From Caldilinea sp. CFX5 (lineage in GTDB: Bacteria > Chloroflexota > Anaerolineae > Caldilineales > Caldilineaceae), in contig QWII01000008.1 of the NCBI GenBank assembly GCA_021405325.1, forward strand, positions 91,852 through 155,851: a stretch of 64,000 bases of DNA. The letters are read 5' to 3'. The position numbers and the translations under genes are program-made. The notes under the pieces are model-generated. The model was not told the DNA's origin, searched no databases, and was given only the letters and a program-made list of their open reading frames with translations. Shown one piece after another: positions 63,946 through 64,000 of this stretch. How positions within the stretch are numbered: the first letter of the stretch is position 1; the number at the start of each line of letters is the position of its first letter.

Positions 63946-64000
63946 TTATCAGGTTAGGCTCACGCCGGGTCGCGGACCCGGCGTGAGCCTAACCTGATAA
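63946..64000. repeat. Hairpin with 26-bp perfect arms at the window end
   Basis: Arms 63946-63971 and 63975-64000 pair perfectly around GCG, with TTATCAGG ends. Whether it goes further cannot be seen. Confidence 0.75.

Overview
This 64-kb window is an ordinary bacterial chromosome segment with an unusual amount of repeat DNA between the genes. Its makers are probably a member of the Chloroflexota (Anaerolineae/Caldilineae type). That is an inference from a monoderm-style dcw cluster headed by mraZ, an A2-type cytochrome oxidase cluster, a large lineage insert in RpoB, an acidic RpoC tail, and no lipopolysaccharide or outer-membrane genes. No rRNA, tRNA, CRISPR array, integrase or transposase gene was seen.

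Layout. 1-1886: a truncated glycosyltransferase and a sugar-nucleotide epimerase (minus). 2147-3478: an SsnA-like aminohydrolase (plus). 3545-11578 (minus): an aa3/caa3-class respiratory module: a 115-residue membrane protein, CtaC (COX II), CtaD (COX I, A2 type), CtaF (IV), CtaE (III), CtaG (Cu assembly), a FixH/YtkA-like protein, SURF1 and CtaB (heme o synthase). 11805-14531: a Fur/PerR-family regulator with a PerR-like operator, followed by a P1B-4 type metal-export ATPase. 14615-20460: a secreted BNR-like protein, peptide deformylase, a RodZ-like protein, an N-acetylmuramoyl-alanine amidase and a tandem GNAT protein. 20791-29396 (minus): rpoB-rpoC. 30335-51151 (plus): a nearly complete division and cell wall cluster, mraZ-rsmH-ftsL-ftsI-murF-mraY-murD-ftsW-murG-cvpA-cvpA-murC-murB-ddl-ftsQ-ftsA-ftsZ, with a good promoter and three MraZ boxes in front. 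51377-63552: assorted metabolic and surface genes (NAD epimerase, class III aminotransferase, pentapeptide protein, SDR, BON protein, Ldh2-type dehydrogenase, PhyH dioxygenase, FGGY kinase, secreted reprolysin-like protease).

The most interesting layer is intergenic. Almost every gap holds a long, near-perfect inverted repeat, often starting within a few bases of a stop codon. Several kinds can be told apart. (a) Five stop-adjacent hairpins have unrelated arms but the same 11-nt loop, always reading TCGACAAGCTC (one copy TCGACAAACTC) on the sense strand of the upstream gene. (b) Several hairpins have arms built from tandem 7-9-mers. (c) Short palindromic elements are flanked by exact 8-bp direct repeats: two inverted copies of a 91-bp element (47050-47140 and 58335-58425), and two elements with GTAACTAC ends (7100-7164 and 18586-18688). 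These look like mobile, MITE-like elements, and one sits at the loop edge of another hairpin whose 28-bp arms are perfect. Stop codons (ctaB, def, murG, murB, rpoB) and leader sequences (mraZ, ftsQ, ftsW) are partly made of this repeat DNA.
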